Source of the DNA: Opitutaceae bacterium
Lineage (GTDB): Bacteria > Verrucomicrobiota > Verrucomicrobiia > Opitutales > Opitutaceae
Assembly: GCA_003164715.1 (NCBI GenBank)
Contig: PLTZ01000082.1
Coordinates: 1-64,000 of the forward strand
Reading direction: 5' to 3'
DNA: 64,000 bases
Shown here: positions 49,355 through 57,925 of the stretch, piece by piece
Numbering within the stretch: position 1 is the first letter of the stretch
Layout: each line of letters begins with the position of its first letter
Position numbers and translations under genes: made by a program
The notes under the pieces: generated by a model
The model's database searches: none
Seen by the model: the letters and a program-made list of their open reading frames with translations, nothing else
Told to the model about the DNA's origin: nothing

Positions 49355-50188
49355 ATGAGCCCGAAATGGAAAACGTCAAAGGTCTACTCGGACATCCTCT
49401 ACCACAAGGCGGACGGAATCGCCCGGATCACGATAAACCGGCCGCACAAGCGAAACGCCTTCAGGCCCGAGACGATCGCCCAGTTGATGGACGCCTTCAC
49501 CGACGCCCGCGACGACCAGCGGGTGGGGGTCGTGCTGCTGACGGGCGCGGGCCCCCACACGGACGGCAAGTACGCGTTCTGCGCGGGGGGCGACCAGAGC
49601 GTCCGGGGAAGCGCGGGCTACGTCGGGAGCGACGGGGTGCCGCGGCTCAACGTCCTTGACCTGCAGAAGCTCATCCGCTCGATGCCGAAGGTCGTGATTG
49701 CGCTCGTCGCCGGCTACGCGATCGGCGGCGGCCACGTGCTCCACGTCGTGTGCGACCTGGCGATCGCGGCCGACAACGCCGTCTTCGGGCAGGTGGGGCC
49801 GTCCATGGGCAGCTTCGACGGCGGGTTCGGCGCGAGCTACCTGGCACGCATCGTCGGCCAGAGGAAGGCGCGCGAGATCTGGTTCCTCTGCCGCAAGTAC
49901 ACGGCCGCCGAGGCGCTCGGGATGGGGCTTGTGAACGCGGTCGTCCCCGTGGCCTCCCTCGAGAGCGAGGGCGTCAAGTGGGCGGGGGAGATCCTGCAGA
50001 AGAGCCCGCTCGCGATCCGGCTCCTGAAGAGCGCGTTCAATGCCGAACTCGATGGGCAGGCCGGCATCCAGGAGCTCTCGGGAAACGCGACGCTCCTCTA
50101 CTACATGAGCGAGGAGGCCAAGGAGTTCCACGCGGCCCAGCGCGACAAGCGCAAGCCCGACTCGCGCCGGTTCCCCTGGCTGCCCTGA
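49355..50188 (+). CDS. menB: 1,4-dihydroxy-2-naphthoyl-CoA synthase MenB
   Basis: A 277-residue crotonase-fold enzyme that cyclises O-succinylbenzoyl-CoA. Very close to characterised Men[73 protein letters not shown] and the long block [20 protein letters not shown]. The glycine at QVGP and the conserved aspartate in GSFDGG distinguish it from ordinary enoyl-CoA hydratases. Last gene of the metG-menF-menD-menB run. Two palindromic segments follow in the 114-base gap to the next gene. Confidence 0.96.
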   Translation: MSPKWKTSKVYSDILYHKADGIARITINRPHKRNAFRPETIAQLMDAFTDARDDQRVGVVLLTGAGPHTDGKYAFCAGGDQSVRGSAGYVGSDGVPRLNVLDLQKLIRSMPKVVIALVAGYAIGGGHVLHVVCDLAIAADNAVFGQVGPSMGSFDGGFGASYLARIVGQRKAREIWFLCRKYTAAEALGMGLVNAVVPVASLESEGVKWAGEILQKSPLAIRLLKSAFNAELDGQAGIQELSGNATLLYYMSEEAKEFHAAQRDKRKPDSRRFPWLP

Positions 50189-50219
50189 CGGCGGGATTCG
50201 CGGCCTAAGGGGCTGCATT

Positions 50220-50291
50220 CTTGGCCAAGGGATTGCAGCGCAGGCGATTCCATTGGCCGCTTCGGGGTTGCAAGCGCGGCGCCGCTCGCAA
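50220..50291. repeat. two palindromic segments downstream of menB
   Basis: CTTGGCCAAG (50220-50229) is a perfect 10-base palindrome. At 50268-50291 a 24-base near-palindrome begins TTGCAAGCGC and ends CCGCTCGCAA, with arms TTGC/GCAA and GCG/CGC. Either could be a stem-loop ending the men operon. They precede the prolyl oligopeptidase ATG by 12-80 bases. Confidence 0.35.
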
Positions 50292-50302
50292 GCATTGGGG
50301 CC

Positions 50303-52486
50303 ATGAAACCCTGCTCCCTGCGCCTGCGCTCGCTCTGCCTCCTGTCGGGTGTCGTCCTCGCCGCCTCGGTCCGAGCGCTCGCCGCCCTGCCTGCCGCGCC
50401 CGAGGCAAAGACCCTCCCGGTCGAGGACACCTATTTCGGAACCAAGGTGACCGACCCCTACCGCTGGATGGAGGATTCGAAGAGCCCCGAATTTCAGGCC
50501 TATCTGAAGGCGCAGAGCGGGCGCACGCGCGCGATCCTCGATTCGATCCCGGGGCGAAAGGCCATGGAGAGCCGGGTGGAGGCGCTGATGGAGACCATCA
50601 CCTCGTCCGCCAACGTCAACCGGCGCCGCAGCCTCTTCTTCTACGAGAAGCTCCAGCCCGGCTCCAATCTTTCCCGGCTCTACGTGCGCGATGGGCTCGG
50701 CGGCGCCGAGCGGCTCCTCCTCGACCCGGCCACGCTGTCCCACGACGGCCATCACCAGGCCATTTCCTATTACCTGCCCTCGGACGACGGAGCCACCGTG
50801 GCCGTCGGGCTGTCGGCGGGGGGCTCCGAGAACGCCGTGATGCACTTCCTGGACGCGGCGAGCGGCAAGGAGCTCAAGGAGACGATCGATCGAACCGACT
50901 TCGGAGCAACCGCGTGGCGCGCGGACGGCCGCGCGCTCTACTACATGCGGCGCCAGGCCCTGGCGGCCGGCGCTGCGCCCACGGCAAAGTACGAGAACAT
51001 CCGGACCTACCTTCACGTGCTCGGCACCAACCCCGAGAAGGACGTCGCGGTGTTCGGGATCGGCATCTCGGCCAACGTCACCGTCGGAAAGGACGATTTT
51101 GCCGCGGCCGGCGTCAGCCCCGACTCCGACTACGCCCTGGGCGTCGTCATCCACGGGGTGCGCAACGAGCAGACCATCTACGTTGCGCGCAAGGCCGAGC
51201 TCGACTCGGGCGCTGCCGCCTGGAAGAAGGTCGCCGACGTGGACGACGAGGTCACGGACGTCGAGAACCACGGGAACGAGCTCTACCTGCTCTGCCACAA
51301 GGACGCCCTGCGCTACAAGGTATTGGAAACGAGCGCCGAGAACCCGGACGTCGCCCACGCGCGCGTGGTGATCGCCCCGAGCGCGCGCGTCATAGAGCAC
51401 ATGGGAGCCGCGAAAGACGCGCTCTACGTCCAGTCGACCGAGGACGGCCTCGGCCGCGTGACGCGCGTCGACTGGTCCGGCAACCGCACGGAGATCAGGC
51501 TTCCGCTCGACGGGACGGTCGGCAGCCTCACGACCGCGTTCGACGACCCCGGCTTTCTGGCGAAGATCGAGAGCTGGACGGTGTCGCCCCTTTGGTACGC
51601 GTACGATCCCGCCGCGGGGGCCGTCTCGGACACCCGGCTCGATCCCCCGTCGGCGGTCGACTACTCGGGCGTCGTCGCGGAGGAGGTCAAGGTGCCCGCG
51701 TCCGACGGGGCGCTGGTACCCCTCTCAATCGTGCACCGCAAGGACATGGCGAAGGACGGATCGCACCCGACGCTCCTCTACGCCTACGGCTCCTACGGGA
51801 TCACCTCCAACGCGTCGTTCTCGCCGGTGCGCCTCGCCTGGCTCGAGCGCGGAGGCGTCTTCGCCGTCGCCCACGTGCGCGGGGGCGGGGAGTACGGCGA
51901 GGAGTGGCACCTCGCGGGCAAGGACGCGAACAAGGTGAAGACGGTTTCGGACTACATCGCCTGCGGCCGGTGGCTTGTCGCCAAGGGGTACACGTCGCCC
52001 GAAAAGCTCGGCGGCCGCGGCGGCAGCGCGGGCGGGATCACGATGGGCGGGGCGATCACGCAGGCGCCCGAGCTCTTCGCCGCCATATTGGACGAGGTCC
52101 CCGTCTCCGACCAGTTGAGGATTGAGACCTCGCCCAACGGGCCGCCCAACATTCCTGAGTTCGGGTCCGTCACGACCGAGCAGGGCTTCAGGAACCTTTA
52201 CGCCACAAGTGCGTTCCACCACGTGAAGGCCGGCGCCAGGTACCCGGCGGTCATGTTGACTACGGGGGCGAACGACCCCCGCGTCGACCCGTGGCAGGCG
52301 GCAAAGATGGCCGCTACGCTGCAGGCCGCCACCTCCAGCGGAAAGCCGATCCTTCTGCGGGTCGACTACGAGGGGGGCCACGGCGGCATCGGCGGGACAA
52401 AGCACCAGGCGGCGATCATGGCCGCCGACGAGTACACGTTCCTGCTGTGGAACACGGGCGACCCGGCGTTCCAGCCCGCGCTCTGA
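50303..52486 (+). CDS. secreted prolyl oligopeptidase (peptidase S9A)
   Basis: A 727-residue serine peptidase with a signal peptide (LCLLSGVVLAASVRALAALP), so it acts in the periplasm or outside. After TYFGTKVTDPYRWMEDSKSP, typical of S9A, a beta-propeller occupies roughly residues 70-430. The alpha/beta-hydrolase domain carries the catalytic triad: Ser575 in GGRGGSAGGITM, Asp in GANDPRVDPWQA and His in YEGGHGGIGG. It cleaves short peptides after proline. Free-standing on the plus strand. Convergent with the yoeB toxin gene. Confidence 0.93.
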   Translation: MKPCSLRLRSLCLLSGVVLAASVRALAALPAAPEAKTLPVEDTYFGTKVTDPYRWMEDSKSPEFQAYLKAQSGRTRAILDSIPGRKAMESRVEALMETITSSANVNRRRSLFFYEKLQPGSNLSRLYVRDGLGGAERLLLDPATLSHDGHHQAISYYLPSDDGATVAVGLSAGGSENAVMHFLDAASGKELKETIDRTDFGATAWRADGRALYYMRRQALAAGAAPTAKYENIRTYLHVLGTNPEKDVAVFGIGISANVTVGKDDFAAAGVSPDSDYALGVVIHGVRNEQTIYVARKAELDSGAAAWKKVADVDDEVTDVENHGNELYLLCHKDALRYKVLETSAENPDVAHARVVIAPSARVIEHMGAAKDALYVQSTEDGLGRVTRVDWSGNRTEIRLPLDGTVGSLTTAFDDPGFLAKIESWTVSPLWYAYDPAAGAVSDTRLDPPSAVDYSGVVAEEVKVPASDGALVPLSIVHRKDMAKDGSHPTLLYAYGSYGITSNASFSPVRLAWLERGGVFAVAHVRGGGEYGEEWHLAGKDANKVKTVSDYIACGRWLVAKGYTSPEKLGGRGGSAGGITMGGAITQAPELFAAILDEVPVSDQLRIETSPNGPPNIPEFGSVTTEQGFRNLYATSAFHHVKAGARYPAVMLTTGANDPRVDPWQAAKMAATLQAATSSGKPILLRVDYEGGHGGIGGTKHQAAIMAADEYTFLLWNTGDPAFQPAL

Positions 52487-52521
52487 CGCGACCGAGGGGC
52501 GGCTGCGTGGGGAATCCGGCC

Positions 52522-52776
52522 TCAGTAATGGTACCGCAGCTGAGCGATCAGGAGATCACCGGACTCGATCTTGTAGACCATCCTGTGCTCCCCGGTGATC
52601 CTGCGCGACCAATACCCGGAGAACGCGTAGCGAAGCGGCTCGGGCTTGCCGATGCCCGAATATGGATTCCGGCTCGCATCCTTGATGAGGGCATGGATGC
52701 GCCTCAAGACAGCCGGGTCGGCACCCTGCCAATGCTGGTAGTCCTCCCAGGCTGAAGGTGCGAAGACGATCCTCAT
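52522..52776 (-). CDS. yoeB: toxin YoeB (Txe family)
   Basis: An 84-residue ribosome-dependent mRNA interferase. The sequence is canonical: FAPSAWEDYQHWQGADPAVL, RRIHALIKDASRNPYSGIGK, PEPLRYAFSGYWSRRITGEH and RMVYKIESGDLLIAQLRYHY. It includes the C-terminal H-Y pair and the Glu/Arg/His catalytic residues of E. coli YoeB (84 residues). Overlaps the yefM gene by 4 bases. Confidence 0.96.
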   Translation of the reverse strand: MRIVFAPSAWEDYQHWQGADPAVLRRIHALIKDASRNPYSGIGKPEPLRYAFSGYWSRRITGEHRMVYKIESGDLLIAQLRYHY

Positions 52777-53030
52777 TTTGACGAAATCCTGTGCTCCCTG
52801 CCCTTGCCCCTGGAGAGGTCATCGATCGCCTGCAGGAGCCTGCGCGCATTGGCCGGGCTGCGCATGAGGTGGGCCGTCTCCTCGAGCCGGTCGTACTCCG
52901 CCATTGAAAGCAGCACGACGGCCTGCTGCTTGCCGGTTCGGGTGATCATGACCGGGGTGCCGTCCTCGCAGACCCAGTCCATCGTGGATGCCAGCTTCTG
53001 GCGCGCGGCGGTGTAGGTGATTGCCTTCAT
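52773..53030 (-). CDS. yefM: antitoxin YefM (Phd family)
   Basis: An 85-residue antitoxin. MKAITYTAARQKLASTMDWV followed by DGTPVMITRTGKQQAVVLLS and MAEYDRLEETAHLMRSPANA is the standard YefM N-terminal DNA-binding domain. The C-terminus LLQAIDDLSRGKGREHRI binds YoeB. ATG 53030 matches the family start; the frame is open six codons further up. TGTACA and GGTAC/GTACC palindromes immediately upstream resemble the known YefM operator. Confidence 0.96.
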   Translation of the reverse strand: MKAITYTAARQKLASTMDWVCEDGTPVMITRTGKQQAVVLLSMAEYDRLEETAHLMRSPANARRLLQAIDDLSRGKGREHRISSK

Positions 53031-53065
53031 GTACAGAAACAGGTACACGTACCGGATATTGTCAA
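53030..53065 (-). promoter_or_regulatory. yefM-yoeB promoter and palindromic operator
   Basis: A perfect -35 TTGACA lies on the minus strand (53060-53065). Between it and the ATG are GGTAC-AC-GTACC (53042-53053) and TGTACA (53030-53035), the latter overlapping the start codon. E. coli YefM binds palindromes with TGTACA cores, so these are probable autoregulation sites. The -10 is not convincing. Confidence 0.6.
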
Positions 53066-53168
53066 TCCGAAGGAGGAGCGCCCGCCGGTTTGGGCCGCCA
53101 CGGCCCGGCGGACGGTCGGCTTACCGACCGCGATTCTGCCGCAGAGGTACAACGGTTTCGTGGCATGA

Positions 53169-53201
53169 GAAAGCCGGCGGGCGTCACGCCGGCCGGCTTT
53201 C
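53169..53201 (-). terminator. hairpin terminator downstream of fba
   Basis: GAAAGCCGGC (53169-53178) and GCCGGCTTTC (53192-53201) form a perfect ten-pair stem, with an inner GGCGT/ACGCC stem inside the loop. It starts 24 bases past the fba stop. No T-run follows on the minus strand. Confidence 0.6.
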
Positions 53202-53224
53202 GGGGGAGGGAGTTATCCCGTGGC

Positions 53225-54175
53225 TTACTTGCCGAGCGACTTGCGCAGGTCGGCGAGCTGGCCCGACGAGCCGAGCTTGTCGTTTCGGCTCGCGATAAAC
53301 TTCGCGTACTCGTCCATGAAGATCTTGCCCGGCGGGCGGAAGTCGAACTCGCTCGGCTTGTCGCGGAAGAACTCCCGGTGGACGCGCGTCCAGACAAGGC
53401 GTCCGTCGGTGTCGATGTTCACCTTGGTGACGCCCAGCTTGGCGGCCGGCAGGTACTCGTTCGGGTCGACGCCCACGGCGCCGGGCATCTTGCCGCCGGC
53501 GGCGTTGATCCGGTCGACCTCCTCCTTCGGGACCGACGAGGACCCGTGCATGACCAGCGGGAAGCCGGGGAGGAGAGCCTTGATCTTCTGCAGGACGTCG
53601 AAGTGCAGCGACTGGCGGCCCTTAAACTTGTAGGCGCCGTGGCTTGTCCCGATCGCGCATGCGAGGGAGTCGCATCCCGTCCGCTTCACGAACTGCTCGG
53701 CCTCGACCGGGTTGGTGAGGGTCGCGTGGCCGTCCTCGACCTTGATGTCCTCCTCGACGCCCCCGAGCATGCCGAGCTCGGCCTCGACCGAGATCCCCTT
53801 GGCGTGGGCGGCCTCGACGACGCGCTTGGTGATCGCGATGTTCTTCTCGAACGGCTCGTGGGAGGCGTCGATCATCACGCTGCTGTAGAAGCCCGACTTG
53901 ATGCAGTCGTAGCAGGTCTCCTCGTCACCGTGGTCGAGGTGGACGGCGAAGATGGCGTCGGGAAAGATCTCCGCCGCGGCGCGGATGATGGCCTCGAGCA
54001 TCCGCTTGTCGGTGTATTTCCGGGCGCCCTTGGAGATCTGGATGATGAAGGGGGCCTGCGACTGGATGCAGCCGCGGAACAGGCCCATGGCCTGCTCGGC
54101 GTTGTTAATGTTGTACGCACCCACGGCATACTTGCCATAGGCGTGCTTGAAAAGCTGCGCGGTGGTGACGATCAT
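53225..54175 (-). CDS. fba: class II fructose-bisphosphate aldolase
   Basis: A 316-residue zinc aldolase of glycolysis and gluconeogenesis. The first metal histidine lies in AVHLDHGDEETC, ISVEAELGMLGGVEED gives the conserved glutamates, SLACAIGTSHGAYK and LVMHGSSSVP the other histidines, and GVTKVNIDTDGRL the phosphate site. ATG 54175 starts MIVTTAQLFKHAYGKYAVGA, the family N-terminus. The upstream open frame is not conserved-looking. The strong hairpin 53169-53201 ends the transcript. Confidence 0.95.
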   Translation of the reverse strand: MIVTTAQLFKHAYGKYAVGAYNINNAEQAMGLFRGCIQSQAPFIIQISKGARKYTDKRMLEAIIRAAAEIFPDAIFAVHLDHGDEETCYDCIKSGFYSSVMIDASHEPFEKNIAITKRVVEAAHAKGISVEAELGMLGGVEEDIKVEDGHATLTNPVEAEQFVKRTGCDSLACAIGTSHGAYKFKGRQSLHFDVLQKIKALLPGFPLVMHGSSSVPKEEVDRINAAGGKMPGAVGVDPNEYLPAAKLGVTKVNIDTDGRLVWTRVHREFFRDKPSEFDFRPPGKIFMDEYAKFIASRNDKLGSSGQLADLRKSLGK

Positions 54176-54248
54176 AGAGGGGACAAGGGTACGCTTCGGG
54201 CGCAGGACCGACAAGCGTATTGTGGGGCGCCGCGCCCCCATGTTGGGG

Positions 54249-55256
54249 TCAGCCCCTGCCGCCGCCCGGAGCCGGGGCCGCGGGCGCGGACCCGCCGGTG
54301 CCCTGGTTCGCCGCGCGCATCATCTGCTGCATCTGCTGCTGGGCCTGCTGCTGCTGCTGGATCTGCTGGAGGGCGCTCACCTGCTGTGACGAAAGGATGC
54401 CCGACGCCTGGCTGAGCGCATCGTTGGTGACGCGCGCGGTGCCGCCCCCGTTCATGAGGCTAAAGATGTTGGGGCCGCCGTCGGCGCCGTTGCTGGTGCC
54501 GGCCGTCCCGTTGCCGGCCCGCTGGGGCTGGTACTGGGCGAGGAGCGCGATCAGCTGGTTCTCCTGGTCGTCGGTCAGCGGCGTCTGGGTGTAGGCGAGC
54601 GACTGCTGCAGGCTATTGACCGTGTTGCGCTCGGGAAGCGTCTGCTGGTACTGCTGGTACTGCTGGAAGGCGGCGTCGCCCAGGGTCTGCTGGATGTTCT
54701 GGTCGACCTGCGCCACCGCCTGGTTGACGAGCGTCTTGAACCCGTCGGGGTCGGCCCTCGGATTGAGCCCCTGCTCGCGGGCGGCCTGCATGACGTCCAT
54801 GAGGGCCTGCTGCTTGTCGCCCAGGAGCGACTGGAACTGGGCGAGCTGCTCCGGGCTCAGGTTGAGCGCCTTGAAGAGGGGGCCATAGGTCTGGCTGATC
54901 CGGCCCTTCATCTGGATGGCCATGAGCTTCTGGAACTCGGCGTTGCCCGCCAGGCTCCCAAAGGCGCCGAAGCGGCCGCCGGGACGGCGCCCTTCGCTGT
55001 CGGGTCTGGGTCCCTCCTCGCCGTCGGCCAAATCCCCGTTGGCGCCCCTGCGGCCCCGGATGGCCGCGAGCCTGTCCTGAAGCGCCCGGATGGTCTTCTG
55101 GGCGTCGGCCAGCTGCTTCTTAAGGGCAGCCGTGTCCCCATCAACGAGTTGCGCGCGCAGGACAATGAGGTCGCGGTACTGGTGCCAAGCCAACGCGCCG
55201 AGGGCGGCAACGGCGAGGGCCAGGATGCCGATGATGAGGTTCTTAGGTGATTTCAC
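54249..55256 (-). CDS. membrane-anchored LTxxQ-type (Spy/CpxP-like) protein with Q-rich tail
   Basis: A 335-residue protein. An N-terminal anchor (NLIIGILALAVAALGALAW) precedes a short coiled coil (LKKQLADAQKTIRALQDRLA), and most of the protein should face the periplasm. Two segments resemble LTxxQ motifs of Spy/CpxP-like proteins: LFKALNLSPEQLAQFQSLLG and TPLTDDQENQLIALLAQ. The C-terminus is very rich in glutamine (SALQQIQQQQQAQQQMQQMM) and then Pro/Gly/Ala. A chaperone-like periplasmic role is inferred only. It sits between fba and topB, all on the minus strand. Confidence 0.7.
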   Translation of the reverse strand: MKSPKNLIIGILALAVAALGALAWHQYRDLIVLRAQLVDGDTAALKKQLADAQKTIRALQDRLAAIRGRRGANGDLADGEEGPRPDSEGRRPGGRFGAFGSLAGNAEFQKLMAIQMKGRISQTYGPLFKALNLSPEQLAQFQSLLGDKQQALMDVMQAAREQGLNPRADPDGFKTLVNQAVAQVDQNIQQTLGDAAFQQYQQYQQTLPERNTVNSLQQSLAYTQTPLTDDQENQLIALLAQYQPQRAGNGTAGTSNGADGGPNIFSLMNGGGTARVTNDALSQASGILSSQQVSALQQIQQQQQAQQQMQQMMRAANQGTGGSAPAAPAPGGGRG

Positions 55257-55320
55257 GGCCGGTGGTTATGCAGCAAGACGTCGCCCTCGGGTCAAGGTTG
55301 CTCTCGCCGGGCAGATAAGC

Positions 55321-57861
55321 TCAAGCCTGCGCCTCGGGCGGCTTCCTTCGCTGCCTGCGTCCGCGCGGCGGGGCGTTCGGGTCCTTGGGTGCTCGGGGGG
55401 CGAACTCGAACCCGGTGCTCCCGTCCTCCTTGAGGGCAAGGAACGCGCTGAACGGGCGCCTCGTGCGCTGGCTCCAGAACTTCTCGAGAAGGTCGGTCTT
55501 TCCGGTCTGAAGCATCCTCATGAACTGCTCCAGGGGGATGTCCCGCGAGAGGATCCGCTTCGAGCACCGGGCCAGGATCTTCTCCTCGGCGCCGACCATC
55601 GCGCGCACGACGAAGCTCTGGGGCGTCTCAAAGACCTGGGAGCCCACGGGGAACCTCGGGGCGGGGGCTTCGGCCACGGGCTTGAGCCCGGTGAAGTCGA
55701 TCTTGATCGCCCCGTTCGAGTCGCGCTGCCCGTCGAAGACGAACTCCGCCTTCTTCTCCTCCTTATTGTAGCGCAGGACCGCGCTGAACGCCTTGCCCGC
55801 CTTCGAGCGAAACCCGTCGATCGGGCCGATCTGGCCGTTCACGAGGAGGTCCCGCACCTCGGCCTCGGACATCTTCCGGTTGCCGATGACCTTATAGATC
55901 ATGAGCTCGCCGTCCTTCGACTTGTAGCCCCGCAGGGTCTCGATGAGGGGCTTGCCGTCTGTCGGGGAGAGGATGTCGGTGACGCGCGCGGCGGAGTCGT
56001 CCTCCTCGAAGGTCTTCACGCGGTCGACGATCCCCTTGGTCGTGTCGACGACCTCCGCCATGAACTTCTCGCGCGGGAACTTCCCGTGCTCCATCTGCCG
56101 GAGCTTGAATTCCCACTCGCCGGTCATCGCCGGGCTCGTGATGGCCTCGGCCTTGACCGCGGTCAGGAACTGAAGGATCTGCTCGGCCTTCGGCGTCGGC
56201 ACGAGTTCCCGCTGCTGCCGCTCGACGTAGCGGGTGTTGATGAGGCCGTCGATCGTGTCGGCGCGCGTCGCCGGCGTGCCGAGCCCGCGCTCCTTCATGG
56301 CCTCGGCCAGCTCCTCGTCCTCGACCAGCTTGCCGGCGCCCTCCATGGCCGACAGGAGCGTGGCCTCCGTGTAGCGGGGCGGGGGACGGGTCGCCTCCTC
56401 GTGGAGCATCGGGTCCACGGTCTTGGCGCGGGGCGGGCTGCCGTCGGCCGGGTCAAGGGCCGGCAGGTTCTTCGCGTCCTGCTGGCCGTCGTCGATGGCG
56501 GTCTTCCCGTAGACGGCGAGCCAGCCCGGGAACGTGAGGACCTTGCCCTCGGTCTTGAATGCGTGGCCGGCCACGGTGCTCATCCGGGTCGTGGTGTCGA
56601 ATTCCGCGGAGGGGTAGAAGACCGCCACGAAGCGCCGGGCGATCATGTCGTAGACCTTCGCCTCCATGTCCTCGAGGGGCTTTGGCGCCTCCACGGTCGG
56701 GATGATCGCGAAGTGGTCGGAGATCTGCGCGTTGTTGAAGATCCTCTTGTTGGGCCCGAGCCACTGCTCCTCGAGGACCTTGTTTGCGTGGACGGCCAGG
56801 TCCCCCTGGAGGTTAAGGAGGGCCTGCCTGCAGGTCGGGATGTAGTCCTCGGGGAGGGCGCGCGAGTCCGTGCGCGGGTACGTGATCATCTTGTGGCGCT
56901 CGTAGAGCGCCTGCGCGATCTGCGAGGTGCGCCGGGCCGACAGCCCGAAGCGGTTGTTCACCTCGCGCTGGAGCGTCGTCAGGTCGTAGAGGCGGGGCGA
57001 GGCCTGCGTGCTCGCCTTCCTTTCCTCGGTGACGAAGGCGTCGGGGTGGCCCTTGCAGGCCTCGAAGACCGCCTCGGCCGCCGCCTTTTCCCAGATCCGG
57101 TCGACGCGGTCCAGGTCGTCGCCGTCGGTCCTCTTGAAGTCGGGCCTCTGGTAGACGCCCTCGTACGTCCCGTTGGAGACGTGGAACTCGGCCGTGACCT
57201 GCCAGTAGGCGCGCGGCTTGAAGTTGCGGATCTCCAGCTCGCGCGCGTAGACGATCGCGAGGGTGGGGGTCTGCACGCGGCCCACCGAGGCCACGTTGCC
57301 CGCCCTCGACCCGAACATGCGTTTCGTGAGCGCGCGCGTGCCGTTGATGCCGATCAGCCAGTCGCTCTCGCTGCGGCAGCGGGCGGCCTCGGCCAGGCCG
57401 CGCATCTTCTCGCCGTCCCGAAGGCTGCGGAACGCCTCGCGGATGCCCTCCTGGGTCATCGTCTGCATCCAGGCCCGCTTCACGGGCAGCTTGGACTTCG
57501 CGAGCTGGTAGATGTACGTGAAGATGAGCTCCCCCTCGCGGCCCGCGTCACAGGCGTTGATCACCAGGTCGACGTCCTTGCGCGCGAGGAGCTTCTTCAG
57601 CAGGTCGAAGCGCTCCTTCGACTCCGCGATCGGCTTCAGCTGGAACTTCTCGGGGATGATCGGCAGGGCGTCCAGCCTCCAGAAGCCGTATTTCTTCTTG
57701 TCGATGTCCTCCGGCATCTGGAGCTCGACGATGTGCCCGACGGCCGACGAGATGACGTAGTCGTCGTTCTCAAAGTGGTCGCCTTTCTTGGGGACCTTGC
57801 CGAGGGCGCGCGCGAGGTCCGCCGCGACCGACGGCTTCTCCGCGATGATGAGTGACTTCAT
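55321..57861 (-). CDS. topB: type IA DNA topoisomerase (TopB/topoisomerase III-like)
   Basis: An 846-residue enzyme. Toprim domain: LIIAEKPSVAADLARALG and INACDAGREGELIF. The catalytic tyrosine is Tyr328 in MITYPRTDSRALP. SVGRVQTPTLAIV and GLGTPATRADTIDGLI are further family blocks. The C-terminal part (GQIGPIDGFRSKAGKAFSAV) matches the repeated C-terminal domain found in many TopB-like proteins. A basic tail RGRRQRRKPPE ends the protein. It decatenates and relaxes negatively supercoiled DNA. ATG 57861. Confidence 0.92.
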   Translation of the reverse strand: MKSLIIAEKPSVAADLARALGKVPKKGDHFENDDYVISSAVGHIVELQMPEDIDKKKYGFWRLDALPIIPEKFQLKPIAESKERFDLLKKLLARKDVDLVINACDAGREGELIFTYIYQLAKSKLPVKRAWMQTMTQEGIREAFRSLRDGEKMRGLAEAARCRSESDWLIGINGTRALTKRMFGSRAGNVASVGRVQTPTLAIVYARELEIRNFKPRAYWQVTAEFHVSNGTYEGVYQRPDFKRTDGDDLDRVDRIWEKAAAEAVFEACKGHPDAFVTEERKASTQASPRLYDLTTLQREVNNRFGLSARRTSQIAQALYERHKMITYPRTDSRALPEDYIPTCRQALLNLQGDLAVHANKVLEEQWLGPNKRIFNNAQISDHFAIIPTVEAPKPLEDMEAKVYDMIARRFVAVFYPSAEFDTTTRMSTVAGHAFKTEGKVLTFPGWLAVYGKTAIDDGQQDAKNLPALDPADGSPPRAKTVDPMLHEEATRPPPRYTEATLLSAMEGAGKLVEDEELAEAMKERGLGTPATRADTIDGLINTRYVERQQRELVPTPKAEQILQFLTAVKAEAITSPAMTGEWEFKLRQMEHGKFPREKFMAEVVDTTKGIVDRVKTFEEDDSAARVTDILSPTDGKPLIETLRGYKSKDGELMIYKVIGNRKMSEAEVRDLLVNGQIGPIDGFRSKAGKAFSAVLRYNKEEKKAEFVFDGQRDSNGAIKIDFTGLKPVAEAPAPRFPVGSQVFETPQSFVVRAMVGAEEKILARCSKRILSRDIPLEQFMRMLQTGKTDLLEKFWSQRTRRPFSAFLALKEDGSTGFEFAPRAPKDPNAPPRGRRQRRKPPEAQA

Positions 57862-57925
57862 GAGGTCGCGAGCCGATAGGCCCCGCAGGCGGGGATTTCA
57901 AGTATAAGTTTTCGGAATCGGTTCC

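Noticed and set aside
55090-57855. 921-codon open frame antisense to topB
   Set aside because: Low-complexity Arg/Val/Asp/Gly-rich translation typical of the mirror frame of a high-GC gene. topB on the other strand has every family motif.
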